Shown: positions 8,296-17,303, numbered from the stretch's first letter. The stretch is 64,000 bases of DNA from JBCBGF01 sp038526915 (GCA_038526915.1 JBCBGF010000001.1:868001-932000); one strand, 5' to 3'. Translations and numbers: made by a program. Notes: generated by a model not told the origin, from the sequence alone.

Positions 8296-8415
8296 GATCG
8301 CTCCCCAAATGTGTGTGTGGGAGGGAAGTGGCGCGGGTCTGTGACGGCGGCGTAACGGCTGTGTTGCGGTTTTGTGAAAGCTGACGTGGGCCTTGGAAGC
8401 AGGCGTCTGGTCATT

Positions 8416-8435
8416 TTGTATCCGATTGGATACAA
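8416..8435. promoter_or_regulatory. GntR-type operator in front of the gntR-abrB pair
   Basis: TTGTATCC-GATT-GGATACAA is a perfect 8+8 dyad with a 4-base spacer, ending 21 bases before the GTG of the FCD-type GntR gene. Its symmetry and GTAT/ATAC core suit an autoregulatory GntR operator. It may also affect the divergent gene starting at 8295. Confidence 0.65.
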
Positions 8436-8456
8436 TAATTTGAGACGCAACACCAA

Positions 8457-9101
8457 GTGCTAAGCAAGATGCAGAAATCCAGCGGCGAAGCGGCCTACGA
8501 TGCCCTGATCCAGTCGATCCGCAACGGAGTGTACCCGCCCGGTCATCGGTTGCGGGAAGAGGATGTGGGCGAGCATCTGGGCCTGTCGCGTACCCCTGTG
8601 CGCGAGGCGCTACGGCGGCTGGAGGCGGAGGGGATCGTCGAACACCGCGCGCGGATCGGCGCGGTGGTGCGGCAGTTGAGCCATGGCGAACTGGTTGAGC
8701 TTTATGAAATGCGGATGGTGCTGGAACGCACCGCGGCGGAACTGGCTGCGCAGCATGGCGGGGCCGCGGAGTTCGATACGCTGGATGATCTGAATGCCGA
8801 GATCGTGGCCGAGCGCGACAATCCCGCCCGCGCCGCCGCCATCAATCAGGAGTTTCATCGGGGGCTCTACTTGGCCGCGCGCAACCGGTTCCTGTTGGAG
8901 GCCGCGCGGGCCCTGAACAACTCGCTTCTGCTGCTGGGGCCCACGACTTTCACCGATGAGGCGCGGATCGACACGGTGACGCGGCAGCATCAGATGATCA
9001 TCGACGCGCTGCGGTCGGGCGATATCGAGGCGGCGGGTGCGGCGGCGGAGGCGCATCTGCAAACGTCGTTGAGGCACCGGTTGAAGGCGCTGGCCGCATG
9101 A
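8457..9101 (+). CDS. GntR-family transcriptional regulator, FCD (FadR-C) type
   Basis: The winged helix-turn-helix spans about residues 10-75 (YDALIQSIRNGVYPPGHRL, EEDVGEHLGLSRTPVREALRRLEAEGIV). An all-helical FCD ligand domain spans about 85-205, with the metal/ligand-type residues of ELYEMRMVLE, the NQEFHRGLYLAA His and the HQMIIDAL His. The start is GTG 8457 or ATG 8469; no strong ribosome site decides between them. Its stop overlaps the start of the AbrB-type membrane gene by 4 bp, so it probably controls that gene and itself through the dyad at 8416-8435. The effector is probably a carboxylate, as is common for FCD regulators; that is inference. Confidence 0.92.
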   Translation: MLSKMQKSSGEAAYDALIQSIRNGVYPPGHRLREEDVGEHLGLSRTPVREALRRLEAEGIVEHRARIGAVVRQLSHGELVELYEMRMVLERTAAELAAQHGGAAEFDTLDDLNAEIVAERDNPARAAAINQEFHRGLYLAARNRFLLEAARALNNSLLLLGPTTFTDEARIDTVTRQHQMIIDALRSGDIEAAGAAAEAHLQTSLRHRLKALAA

Positions 9102-10126
9102 TCTCGATTGCGCTGACGTTTGTGATCGCTGCGGTGGGCGTGCTGGTGTTTCACCTGGCCCACATCCCGTTGCCCTGGCTCCTGGGGCCCATCGGCGCCT
9201 GTCTGGTGGCGGCGATGGCCGGGGTGCGGCTGCAGGGGATCAAAGCGCTGAACCAGGGGATGCGCACGGTTCTAGGGGTGGCGGTGGGGGCCACGCTGAC
9301 ACCCGCAGTGCTGGCGAGCTTTCCGGCGATGTGGCCCACGCTGTTGCTGATCCCTGTCACGGTCGTTGTGATCGGCGTGGCCGGGATCCCGTATTTCCAT
9401 CGGCTGTGGGGCTATGATTTCCAAACGGCCTATTACGCGACGATGCCGGGCGGGTTGCAGGACATGCTGGCCTTCGGGGAAGAAGCGGGGGCCAATGTGC
9501 GCACGCTGTCGCTGATCCACGCCACACGGGTGTTGGTGATCGTGGTGGCCCTGCCGTTTCTCTTGAAAGGGATATGGGAGGTGGACCTGACCAATCCCCC
9601 CGGCGTGCCCATCGGGACGGTGCCACTGCATGAGCTTGCGCTGATGGCGGCCTGCGCCCTTCTGGGCTGGTGGGGGGCGTGGCGGATCGGGCTGTTTGGC
9701 GCGTCGATCCTGGGGCCGTTGATCCTGACCGCGGCGGTGACGCTGACCGGCCTGTTGCACTTCCGCCCCCCGGCCGAGGCGATCTGGGCCGCGCAGTTTT
9801 TCATCGGGATGACGATTGGGGCCAAGTATTCCGGGATCACCATGGGCGAGGTGCGACGTGATCTGGTGGCCGGCGTCGGGTTCTGTCTGATCCTGATCGT
9901 GCTGACGATCGTGGTGGTGGAGTTCGTGGTGCTGACCGACCTCGCACCGGGGATGGAGGCTTTGCTGGCCTTTGCCCCGGGCGGGCAGGCGGAGCTGACG
10001 GTGCTCGCGCTGATCGTGGGCGCGGACGTGGCCTTTGTGGTGGCGCACCATGTGCTGCGGATCTTTGTGGTTATCCTGGGTGCGCCGATTGCGATGCGGG
10101 TGTTTGGGCGAGAGGGGCGGGGATAA
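9098..10126 (+). CDS. AbrB-family (PF05145) integral membrane protein
   Basis: 342 residues, almost entirely hydrophobic helices (about 9-10), arranged as two similar halves. The family pattern is seen in HIPLPWLLGPIGACL near the start, TMPGGLQDMLAFGEEAGAN in the middle and FAPGGQAELTVLALIVGADVAFVVAHHVLRIF near the end. Databases sometimes mislabel this family as an ammonia monooxygenase or an AbrB regulator; it is a membrane protein of unclear function, perhaps a transporter. It is coupled to the FCD-type GntR gene (ATGA overlap), which suggests a small regulated uptake or export unit. It ends 4 bp before the convergent gabD gene. Confidence 0.85.
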   Translation: MISIALTFVIAAVGVLVFHLAHIPLPWLLGPIGACLVAAMAGVRLQGIKALNQGMRTVLGVAVGATLTPAVLASFPAMWPTLLLIPVTVVVIGVAGIPYFHRLWGYDFQTAYYATMPGGLQDMLAFGEEAGANVRTLSLIHATRVLVIVVALPFLLKGIWEVDLTNPPGVPIGTVPLHELALMAACALLGWWGAWRIGLFGASILGPLILTAAVTLTGLLHFRPPAEAIWAAQFFIGMTIGAKYSGITMGEVRRDLVAGVGFCLILIVLTIVVVEFVVLTDLAPGMEALLAFAPGGQAELTVLALIVGADVAFVVAHHVLRIFVVILGAPIAMRVFGREGRG

Positions 10127-10130
10127 CGCC

Positions 10131-11600
10131 TCACACGCTCAGACACACATACTTCATCTCAAGGTATTCCTCGATGCCGTGCTTAGATCCTTCGCGCCCC
10201 AGCCCCGACTGCTTGACCCCGCCAAAGGGCGCGACCTCGTTTGAGAAGATACCGGTGTTCACCGCAACGATCCCGTATTCCAGTGCCTCGGACACGCGGG
10301 TGACGCGGGATAGATCGTTGGAATAGAAATAGGAGGCGAGGCCAAAGATGGTGTCGTTGGCCATGCCGATCACCTCTTCCTCTGTGTCGAACCGGAAGAG
10401 GGGGGCGAGAGGGCCGAAGGTTTCTTCGGTCGCGACCTTCATGTTGCTGGTGACACCGGTGACGATGGTCGGCTCATAGAACAGGCCGCCCAACGCGTGG
10501 CGGTTGCCGCCCAACACCACAGTGCCGCCCTTGGCCTTGGCGTCTTCGAGATGGCTTTCCACCTTGTCGACCGCGGCGGGTTCGATCAGGGGGCCAAGGT
10601 CGGCGCCGTCAAACCCGTCGCCCACTTTCATCTGGGCCATGCGTTCGGTCAGGCGTTTGGCAAAGGCGTCATAGATCCCGTCCTGCACGTAGATCCGGTT
10701 GGCGCAGACGCAGGTCTGGCCGTTGTTGCGGAACTTGCAGGCGATGGCCCCTTCGACCGCGTCGTTAAGATTGGCGTCGTCGAACACGATGAAGGGCGCG
10801 TTGCCGCCCAGCTCCATCGAAGCTTTCTTCACCTGCTCTGCCCCCTGGCGCAGCAGGATCCGCCCCACTTCGGTGGAGCCGGTGAAGGTGATCTTGCGCA
10901 CAGTGGGGTTGTCGCAGAACTCGGCCCCCATGGCGGGGGCGTCCATCGTGGGCAGGATCGACAGGATGCCGTCGGGGATGCCCGCACGCGTCGCCAGTTC
11001 GCCCAGGGCGAGGGCTGACAGCGGGGTGAGTTCGGAAGGCTTCACGATCATCGCGCAGCCTGCGGCGAGCGCCGGGGCCACCTTACGGGTGATCATCGCG
11101 TTGGGGAAGTTCCAGGGCGTGATTGCAGCGGCCACACCCACGGGCTGGCGTAGGACATGGATGCGTTTGTCGGGCATGTGGCCGGGGACGATTTCGCCGT
11201 AGACGCGTTTGGCCTCTTCGGCGAACCATTCCACAAAGGACGCGCCATACATCACCTCGCCCTTGGCCTCGGCCACCGGTTTGCCCTGTTCGGCGGTCAG
11301 GATCGTGGCCAGATCGTCGGCATGGTCCACCATCAGGGTGTACCACGCGCGCAAGGTGTTGGCGCGGTCCTTGGCGGTGCGGGCGGCCCAGGCCTTTTGC
11401 GCGGTCTCGGCGGCGGCAATCGCCTCGGCGGCAACAGCGCGGTCCACATCGGCCACCTGTGCGATCACGTCGCCACGGGCGGGGTTAGTCACCTCGAAGG
11501 TCTTGGGAGAGGGCACCCAGCGGCCTGCGACATAGGCGTCCGTCTTGAACAGGGCGGGGTCTTTGAGAAGGCTGGTCAGATCGGTCGTGGCGTCGAGCAT
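10131..11600 (-). CDS. gabD: NAD(P)-dependent succinate-semialdehyde dehydrogenase
   Basis: This enzyme oxidises succinate semialdehyde to succinate, closing the GABA shunt in the cytoplasm. The 489-residue protein is a full aldehyde dehydrogenase. It has PWNFPNAMITRKVAPALAAGC, the FTGSTEVGR nucleotide loop, the general base Glu in SMELGGNAPF and the catalytic Cys in NNGQTCVCANR. The C-terminus PFGGVKQSGLGREGSKHGIEEYLEMKYVCL is typical of GabD. The ATG at 11600 is preceded by GGGAGGA at good spacing; the longer frame upstream is low-complexity and unlikely to be coding. Other semialdehydes such as glutarate semialdehyde are possible substrates. No GABA transaminase lies nearby. Confidence 0.9.
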   Translation of the reverse strand: MLDATTDLTSLLKDPALFKTDAYVAGRWVPSPKTFEVTNPARGDVIAQVADVDRAVAAEAIAAAETAQKAWAARTAKDRANTLRAWYTLMVDHADDLATILTAEQGKPVAEAKGEVMYGASFVEWFAEEAKRVYGEIVPGHMPDKRIHVLRQPVGVAAAITPWNFPNAMITRKVAPALAAGCAMIVKPSELTPLSALALGELATRAGIPDGILSILPTMDAPAMGAEFCDNPTVRKITFTGSTEVGRILLRQGAEQVKKASMELGGNAPFIVFDDANLNDAVEGAIACKFRNNGQTCVCANRIYVQDGIYDAFAKRLTERMAQMKVGDGFDGADLGPLIEPAAVDKVESHLEDAKAKGGTVVLGGNRHALGGLFYEPTIVTGVTSNMKVATEETFGPLAPLFRFDTEEEVIGMANDTIFGLASYFYSNDLSRVTRVSEALEYGIVAVNTGIFSNEVAPFGGVKQSGLGREGSKHGIEEYLEMKYVCLSV

Positions 11601-11677
11601 GGCTTGTCCTCCCAAGGATGATCGGTCATCTGCGGTGATGCATGGGGGATGCCGAATTGTCCAGCGGAGAGGATGCG

Positions 11678-12493
11678 ATGAAGCCCAATGACGATGCCTA
11701 TAACAACCGCGGGTACATTCCGGGGGGCGAGGATTATCCCGATCGCTGGGCTGAGGAAGCGCGGCAGTTTCGCGAGATCGAGGCGGCGGTGGGCCGGGCG
11801 CGGCTGAATACGGCCTATGGCGACCACGCGCGCGAGAAGTTCGATCTGTTCCATCCGGCGGGGCAGGCCGCGGGGCTGGTGGTGTTCGTCCATGGCGGCT
11901 ACTGGCGGCTGTTCGACCGACCCTACTGGTCGCATTTCGCGCGGGGGTGTACCGCGCGGGGCTGGGCCGTGGCGATGCCAAGCTATCCCCTGTGCCCCGA
12001 GGTGGGGATTGATGCGATCACCCGGTCGGTGCGCGCGGCGGTGGTGAAGGCGGCGGCGATGGTGGCGGGGCCTATGGCACTGGCGGGGCATTCGGCGGGC
12101 GGGCATCTGGTGGCGCGGATGGCCTGTGGCGATGTGGGCCTGCCGGGGGAGGTGGCCGCGCGCATCCGGTCCATCGTGCCGATCTCACCAGTGAGCGACC
12201 TGCGGCCTCTGATCGAGACGACGATGAACGAAGACTTCCGGCTGACAGAGGTAATGGCGGTGGCGGAGAGTCCGGCGTTGCAGGCCAAGGCGCTGGACGT
12301 GCCGGTGTCGGTGTGGGTGGGGGCGGACGAGCGGCCCGTCTTCGTCGACCAGGCGCGGTGGCTGGCCGAGGCGTGGGGGGATGATCTGACCGTGGTGCCG
12401 GGGCGGCATCATTTCGATGTGATCGATGCGTTGGAGGATGCGGAGAGCGATTTGGTGGGGGCGATTGTCGGGGTTGGGCGGACGGACGCTTAA
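11678..12493 (+). CDS. Alpha/beta hydrolase, kynurenine formamidase-like
   Basis: 271 residues with an alpha/beta hydrolase core. The oxyanion motif HGGYWR lies near residue 77, the nucleophile elbow GHSAGGH near 136, and an Asp (WVGADERPVF) and His (RHHFDVID) complete the triad near the C-terminus. The HGGYW form and the N-terminal YNNRGYIPGGEDYPDRW block match bacterial proteins related to arylformamidase of tryptophan breakdown. Specificity cannot be settled here because no kynureninase or tryptophan dioxygenase is adjacent. The start ATG 11678 has GGAGAGG upstream, better than the ATG at 11642. It is divergent from gabD, with a 77-bp gap. Confidence 0.82.
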   Translation: MKPNDDAYNNRGYIPGGEDYPDRWAEEARQFREIEAAVGRARLNTAYGDHAREKFDLFHPAGQAAGLVVFVHGGYWRLFDRPYWSHFARGCTARGWAVAMPSYPLCPEVGIDAITRSVRAAVVKAAAMVAGPMALAGHSAGGHLVARMACGDVGLPGEVAARIRSIVPISPVSDLRPLIETTMNEDFRLTEVMAVAESPALQAKALDVPVSVWVGADERPVFVDQARWLAEAWGDDLTVVPGRHHFDVIDALEDAESDLVGAIVGVGRTDA

Positions 12494-12501
12494 GACGCGA
12501 G

Positions 12502-12522
12502 GCCCCGGATTAAATCCGGGGC
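12502..12522. terminator. Hairpin between convergent genes
   Basis: GCCCCGGAT and ATCCGGGGC form a perfect 9-bp stem with a TAA loop. It lies between the convergent genes ending at 12493 and 12536, so it could stop transcription in both directions. It lacks a T-run. Confidence 0.5.
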
Positions 12523-12535
12523 TGCGTTCCGTTAC

Positions 12536-13099
12536 TTAGGACCCGAAGCCTGCGAGCGCCCGGAAATCCATCGTCTCTAAGTGTTCGATCATCGCATCGG
12601 TGTTTTCGCCCGTGGCCTGGATTAGCACTCGGTTTCCGATCAGCCCGGTCAGTTCCTCGTCCTGCGACATGAATTTCTCACGCCCCACGCGCACCATCTT
12701 TCCGCCCGAGGCGGTGATCATCGCCGTGTTGCCCAGCATCCCGCCAAGTGCTGCGACCATCGGATTGTCGGCCATGATCGTCAGGGAAAACCGGTCGCTT
12801 CCATTGTCGTACTCAGCCCCGGCGCCGATCCCGCCGCCCATCATGCCCAGCCCGGCGGCCATGCTATCGTCAATCTCGCGCGTCCAGCCATCGAGCGGTT
12901 CGGGCAGGAAGCCTTCCAGCGCCCCGGCCTTCATCTCATTGAGAAGCTGTAGGGCAAAGTTCAGCTCTTCGGTGGCGAATTGCACGTCGCCCTCGTTATA
13001 GGCCTCAAGCGCGTTGTTGATGGCTTCGGTGACGTCATCGGCCAGCGCAGGCACGGTCGTGAGCATCAAGGCGGCGATAGCGGGAAGGGCGAATTTCAT
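12536..13099 (-). CDS. Conserved hypothetical periplasmic protein (187 aa)
   Basis: A signal peptide (about 1-20, ALMLTTVPALA-D) is followed by a helical segment with EAYNEGDVQFATEELNFALQLLNEMK, rather like a tetratricopeptide helix pair. A beta-rich half follows, containing a Gly/Met-rich stretch (AAGLGMMGGGIGAG) and IMADNPMVAALGGMLGN. AAGGAG lies a proper distance from the ATG at 13099. I recognise no named family. It seems monocistronic, between two convergent or codirectional catabolic genes, and its role is unknown. Confidence 0.75.
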   Translation of the reverse strand: MKFALPAIAALMLTTVPALADDVTEAINNALEAYNEGDVQFATEELNFALQLLNEMKAGALEGFLPEPLDGWTREIDDSMAAGLGMMGGGIGAGAEYDNGSDRFSLTIMADNPMVAALGGMLGNTAMITASGGKMVRVGREKFMSQDEELTGLIGNRVLIQATGENTDAMIEHLETMDFRALAGFGS

Positions 13100-13162
13100 G
13101 GACCTACTCCTTACGGGTTAATGCAGCGAGCCTATGCCAAAGGCGTCTTCAAGTGCAATTGG

Positions 13163-14146
13163 TCACCCACCGAAGCGTTCCTGCCAAGTGGGGAAGGGAT
13201 CGTGTGGGTCAGGTGTGGCCGCATAAACGGCACGGGCGATCGCGCGGGCGAGGCAAGTGGCGGCGGCGTGTCCGATGTCGATGAGGTCGATGCCGATATT
13301 CGCGGGGTCGCGTCGGCCGGTGGCGGCGGCAAAGACCAGATCGCCATCCCACGGCGTGTGCGAGGGCACCACGGCGCGGGCGATGCCGTCATGGGCCATG
13401 ACGGCCATGCGTTTGGCCTGGGGTTTGGTCAGCGTCAGGTCGGTTGCGACGATGGCTATGACGGTGGCGCCGGTGCGCTCGACCTTGGTCATGGGCCGTT
13501 TCGCTGGCTGTGGGGCCATGCCGCACCCGCCAAACTCATCGCCGAATTCAAAGGGCGCAGCGCAGAATGTGGGGCCGTCGCCGACGATCACCTGACCGAT
13601 GGGGTTGGCCACGACGAGTGCGCCGACGGTTGCGCCGCTGTCGAGTGTGAGCGAGGCCGAACCGAGACCGCCCTTGAGGTTGGCGGTGGTGGCCCCGGTG
13701 CCTGCGCCTGCGGTGCCGATGTCGAAGGTCTCCCCGCGCGCCGCATAGGCCGCCCGACCGAGATCACGCCAGGGCGGGGTGTCCCACTGTGCCGCCGCAC
13801 CCCGCCCGAGGTCGAGCACGATGGCGGCGGGCACGATGGGGATGCGGACGCCCACATCGAAGCCGCGCCCGTCGGCCTGCAGTGCCTCGGCAACCCCTGC
13901 AGCGGCATCGAGCCCGAAAGCGGAACCGCCCGACAGGACCAGGGCGTCTACCTCTTCGACCGAGGCCTCGGGGCTGAGCAAATCGGTCTCCCGCGTGCCC
14001 GGTGCCCCACCCATCACGTGGACCGACGCGGTGAAGGGCGCGTCGGAGGTCAGGACCGTACTGCCGGTGCGCAGCGCGGGATCATGGGCATTGCCCACCA
14101 CGATCCCCTCCACATCGGTGATCAGGTTCCTGGGCCCGGGATGCAT
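13163..14146 (-). CDS. P1-family (DmpA/NylC-like) aminopeptidase or amidase
   Basis: 327 residues of the P1/S58 Ntn-hydrolase family, which is made as a proenzyme that cuts itself into alpha and beta chains. Family marks are the N-terminal NLITDVEGIVVGNAHD, the ALVLSGGSAFGLDAAAGVAEAL block, GALVVANPIG, and AIVATDLTLTKPQAKRMAVMAHDGIARA with the HTPWDGDLVFAAATG segment. The Thr of GATVIAIVATD is the likely N-terminal nucleophile of the beta chain, judged from memory of NylC-type enzymes. In those the preceding residue is usually Asn, here Ala, so processing should be checked. The start codon overlaps the stop of the downstream SDR partner region by one base (TGATG), so the two genes are coupled. 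Confidence 0.85.
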   Translation of the reverse strand: MHPGPRNLITDVEGIVVGNAHDPALRTGSTVLTSDAPFTASVHVMGGAPGTRETDLLSPEASVEEVDALVLSGGSAFGLDAAAGVAEALQADGRGFDVGVRIPIVPAAIVLDLGRGAAAQWDTPPWRDLGRAAYAARGETFDIGTAGAGTGATTANLKGGLGSASLTLDSGATVGALVVANPIGQVIVGDGPTFCAAPFEFGDEFGGCGMAPQPAKRPMTKVERTGATVIAIVATDLTLTKPQAKRMAVMAHDGIARAVVPSHTPWDGDLVFAAATGRRDPANIGIDLIDIGHAAATCLARAIARAVYAATPDPHDPFPTWQERFGG

Positions 14147-14886
14147 CAGATGCAGCGCCCGCCGTCGACTTCCATCGCGACACCGGTGACCATGCTGGCC
14201 TCATCCGAGCATAGGTATAAGGCGGCGTTGGCCATGTCTTCGGGGGTGGAGAAGCGCCCGATGGGGATGGTCGAGAGGAACTTGGCCCGCACCTCGGGCG
14301 TATCCTCGCCCATGAAGGATTTCAGAAGCGGCGTTTCCCCGGCCACCGGGTTGATCGCGTTCACGCGGATACCATGGGGGGCCAGTTCCACCGCCATCGC
14401 CTTGGTCGCGGTGATCATCCATCCCTTCGACGCATTGTACCAGTTGAGGTTCGGGCGCGGCGACACGCCTGCGGTGGAGGCCACATTCAGGATCGCGCCC
14501 TTACCCGCGGCCTTCATCGCGGGGATCAGGTGACGGGCAGTGAGGTAGACGGACTTGGCGTTGACGCTGAGAACTCGGTCGAAATCGTCTTCGGTGACCT
14601 CTTCCATAGGGGCGGGCAGATGCGTGACCCCGGCGTTGTTCACGAGGATGTCGACCCGGCCCAGCCGGTCGAGCGCCGTTGCGGCCAGCGCGGCGACGCT
14701 GTCGTTTGCGGCGACATCGACGGAATGCGCCACGCCGCCGATCTCTTCCGCGACGGCATGGGCGGCGTCGGCGTTGATGTCGGCGACGACGACCAGCGCG
14801 CCCTCGGCGGCGAAACGGCGGGCGATGCCTGCGCCAAAGCCCGAGGCGGCGCCGGTGACGATGGCGGTTTTGTCGGCAAGTCTCAT
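14146..14886 (-). CDS. SDR-family NAD(P)-dependent oxidoreductase
   Basis: 246 residues with a classical short-chain dehydrogenase layout. TGAASGFGAGIA (near residue 11) is the cofactor loop, NNAG lies near 85, and the catalytic Ser (VASTAGVS) with YNASK supplies the Ser-Tyr-Lys set. An Asp after beta-2 (VVADINADAAH) favours NAD over NADP. The tail MVTGVAMEVDGGRCI is that of FabG/glucose dehydrogenase-like enzymes. The substrate is unknown. The ATG at 14886 starts the conserved domain; a start 30 bases upstream (encoding MCKIVKQTNA) is possible, and neither has a clear ribosome site. It is the first gene of a two-gene unit with the P1 peptidase. Confidence 0.9.
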   Translation of the reverse strand: MRLADKTAIVTGAASGFGAGIARRFAAEGALVVVADINADAAHAVAEEIGGVAHSVDVAANDSVAALAATALDRLGRVDILVNNAGVTHLPAPMEEVTEDDFDRVLSVNAKSVYLTARHLIPAMKAAGKGAILNVASTAGVSPRPNLNWYNASKGWMITATKAMAVELAPHGIRVNAINPVAGETPLLKSFMGEDTPEVRAKFLSTIPIGRFSTPEDMANAALYLCSDEASMVTGVAMEVDGGRCI

Positions 14887-14965
14887 GGCGTTGGTTTGTT
14901 TCACGATTTTGCACATGCGGGAAGAGGGGCTTTGCGCAGGCGCGTGTGCGCCCCATGTTGGGGCC

Positions 14966-15319
14966 ATGAGCTTTGGGATTGAGACCGCCCTACAGATCCT
15001 CTGCCTGGCCGCGCTGGGCTGGCTGGTGCCGTGGGGGATACAGCGGGGGATGCCCGACCGGCAGAGCGCGTTGGCCCTGTCGCTGGTCGCGTCGGCTGGC
15101 GTGTTGTCGGTCATCGGCGGGGGGCTCTTTGCTTGGCTTTATGTCCGGCAGGGGCTTGCGCCCGAGGCCTTAGGCGCTGGTGCAGTGATTTGGTACTTCT
15201 TCGGGCTGGGGTTGCGCGGGGCGATTGTGTGGGGGCCGATCCTGCTCTTGACGGGTCTCAGCCTCGGCCGGGGGATCGAGGCGCGGCGGGGCCAGGCCAT
15301 GGCCGCGCGCGAGGAATAA
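14966..15319 (+). CDS. Small membrane protein, unknown function (117 aa)
   Basis: Three hydrophobic helices are visible (about residues 5-24, 36-58 and 72-97), with a short basic tail (GRGIEARRGQAMAAREE). It starts at ATG 14966, divergent from the SDR gene, with an 79-bp gap. I recognise no family. Codon choice is the strong third-position GC of the neighbours, and the frame has no competing reading on the other strand. A DUF1523 gene follows 69 bases downstream, so the two may be cotranscribed. Confidence 0.7.
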   Translation: MSFGIETALQILCLAALGWLVPWGIQRGMPDRQSALALSLVASAGVLSVIGGGLFAWLYVRQGLAPEALGAGAVIWYFFGLGLRGAIVWGPILLLTGLSLGRGIEARRGQAMAAREE

Positions 15320-15388
15320 CCGCGCGGCCCGGATTGTGAGCGGGACCTGTGCGGCCTATGTTAGGCCAAAGCCACCCCGGAGAGCCCG

Positions 15389-16009
15389 ATGCGCTACGTC
15401 AAATGGACGTTTTTCACGCTGATCTTCCTGATCATCGTCGCCTTCTTCCACTACACGCTGCCCCAGCGCGACATCGTGCGGGTCGTGAATACCTACGAGG
15501 AACGGCAGGATTTCGGGTGGAACGCGATCTTCTGGTCGGGGCCAAGTTCGGGTAGCGCGACGGCGCCCAACCGCGATGTGCTGTTCATTCAGGCAGTGGG
15601 GGCGAATGGCAATCCTATCGTTTACCGCAATGAAGACACCGGTTTTGGCTGGCCGCCCTATTTCAAGTTCGACACCGCGAACCTGCAAACCGAAGCGGCG
15701 GATGCAGTCTCAACCCGCGCGGCGCCAGAGTGGTATGCCATCACGCATTATGGTTGGCGCAGCGAACTGTTGTCGATCTTTCCCAACGCGGTGGCCTTGC
15801 GCGCCGTCGAGGGGCCAGATGTGACGCTGATCCCGTGGTTCAACATCGTGTTCTTCATCGTGCTGGCGATTGTGCTGTTTGGTCTCTGGCGGCTGTGGGT
15901 GCGGTTCCGCGAGCGGCGGATCGATCCGGTGCTGGAGGATATCGACGAGGCCTCGGACGAGGTGCGGGGCCGGGCGCGGGGGCTTTGGCGGCGGATCACC
16001 GGGCGATAG
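15389..16009 (+). CDS. DUF1523 family membrane protein
   Basis: 206 residues with a membrane helix at each end (about 5-24 and 148-170) flanking a periplasmic domain. The motif series HYTLPQRDIVRVVNTYEERQDFGWNAIFW, DVLFIQA, FKFDTANLQ, WYAITHYGWRSELLSIFPNAV is characteristic of DUF1523, a family common in Rhodobacterales. The C-terminal cytoplasmic tail is charged (DPVLEDIDEASDEVRGRARGLW). GGAGAG precedes the ATG. The function is not known. Confidence 0.85.
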   Translation: MRYVKWTFFTLIFLIIVAFFHYTLPQRDIVRVVNTYEERQDFGWNAIFWSGPSSGSATAPNRDVLFIQAVGANGNPIVYRNEDTGFGWPPYFKFDTANLQTEAADAVSTRAAPEWYAITHYGWRSELLSIFPNAVALRAVEGPDVTLIPWFNIVFFIVLAIVLFGLWRLWVRFRERRIDPVLEDIDEASDEVRGRARGLWRRITGR

Positions 16010-16049
16010 GGCGGGACCTTGCGTATTTTAAACAAGAAGAAGGTGGCCC

Positions 16050-17303
16050 ATGCGCACCGAGTTTGACGCGGAACTGGAAGAGCGGCTGGTGCGGTATGCG
16101 GCCATCGATTCGCAAAGCGATGAGACCTCGGCCTCGACGCCCTCGACGAAGGTGCAGTTCGATATGCTGAACCTGCTGGTGGAGGAGTTGAAGGGAATTG
16201 GCGCGGCGGATGTGCAGTTGACTGACTATGGCGCGGTGCTGGCCACGGTGCCTGCGACGGTCGCGGGCGATGTGCCGGTGATCGGGTTTTGTGCCCATGT
16301 GGATACAGCGCCGGCCTTCCACGCCGAAGGGGTGAAGCCGGTGGTGCATCGCGGGTACAATGGCGGCGAGATCGCCTTTGCCGATGCGCCCGATCTGAAA
16401 CTGTCGCCCGAGATTGCGCCCTATCTGGGTGAAAAGGCGGGGGATGATATCATCACGGCGAGTGGGACGACTCTGCTTGGCGCCGATGACAAATCGGGCG
16501 TGGCGATCATCATGACGATGGCGCGGCATCTGATCGCGAATCCTGACATTCCCCATGGCAAGATCCGCATCGCCTTCACCCCGGACGAGGAGATCGGGCG
16601 CGGGGTGCATGAACGCCTGCCCGCCGATTGGGGGGTGGACTTCGGGTACACGCTCGATGGCGGGCGGCAGGGCGCGCTGAATGTCGAGACGTTTTCGGCA
16701 GATGCGGCGACGGTAAGCGTGGCGGGTGTGTCGACCCATACCGGCACCGCGAAGGATATGCTGGTCAATGCGCTGCATTTGGCCGCAAAGATCATCGACA
16801 CGCTGCCGCAGGTGACGCTGACGCCCGAGACGACGGACGGGCGGGAGGGGTTCATCCACGTCTATGGCCTGACCGGGACGGCGGCGGAGGCGGAAATCAA
16901 GTTTATCTTGCGGGACTATGAGCTTGATGGGCTGGCGGCGAAGGCGGATCTGTTGAAGCAGGTCTGTGCCACGGTGCAGGCGACCGAGCCGCGGGCGAAG
17001 ATCACGGTGGAGACGCGGCCGCAATACCGCAACATGCGGTACTGGCTGGAGGATGATCCCCGCGCGATGGATCTGGCCGTGGCGGCCTATGAGAGCCTCG
17101 GGATCACGCCGGTGATGGAGCCCATTCGCGGCGGCACCGACGGGTCGCGGTTTACTGAGATGGGGGTGCCGTGCCCCAACATCTTCACCGGGCAGCAGGA
17201 GCTGCATGGGCCGCTCGAATGGATTAGCGTGCAGGATATGGCGGTGTCCATGAAGGTCTGTGAGACCATCGTGACGCGGGCCGCAGCGGCTCACTCGCCG
17301 TAG
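16050..17303 (+). CDS. pepT: Peptidase T (tripeptide aminopeptidase)
   Basis: This is a cytoplasmic di-zinc M20 peptidase that removes N-terminal residues from tripeptides. All the metal motifs are visible in order: AHVDTAP (His and Asp near residue 80), GADDKSG (Asp, near 145), TPDEEIGRG (Glu-Glu, near 175), DGG, and a late PCPNIFTGQQELHGPLEWI His. The length of 417 fits PepT. The dimerisation lobe contains VSTHTGTAKDMLVNALHLAA, including the conserved His and Gly. AGAAGGTGG lies before the ATG. The 3' end overlaps the convergent aldehyde dehydrogenase gene by 13 bp. Confidence 0.94.
   Translation: MRTEFDAELEERLVRYAAIDSQSDETSASTPSTKVQFDMLNLLVEELKGIGAADVQLTDYGAVLATVPATVAGDVPVIGFCAHVDTAPAFHAEGVKPVVHRGYNGGEIAFADAPDLKLSPEIAPYLGEKAGDDIITASGTTLLGADDKSGVAIIMTMARHLIANPDIPHGKIRIAFTPDEEIGRGVHERLPADWGVDFGYTLDGGRQGALNVETFSADAATVSVAGVSTHTGTAKDMLVNALHLAAKIIDTLPQVTLTPETTDGREGFIHVYGLTGTAAEAEIKFILRDYELDGLAAKADLLKQVCATVQATEPRAKITVETRPQYRNMRYWLEDDPRAMDLAVAAYESLGITPVMEPIRGGTDGSRFTEMGVPCPNIFTGQQELHGPLEWISVQDMAVSMKVCETIVTRAAAAHSP

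Noticed and set aside
11601..11981. N-terminal extension of the gabD protein
   Set aside because: The upstream open frame encodes Arg/Pro/Ser-rich text without conservation, and ATG 11600 has a good ribosome site and the normal family start.
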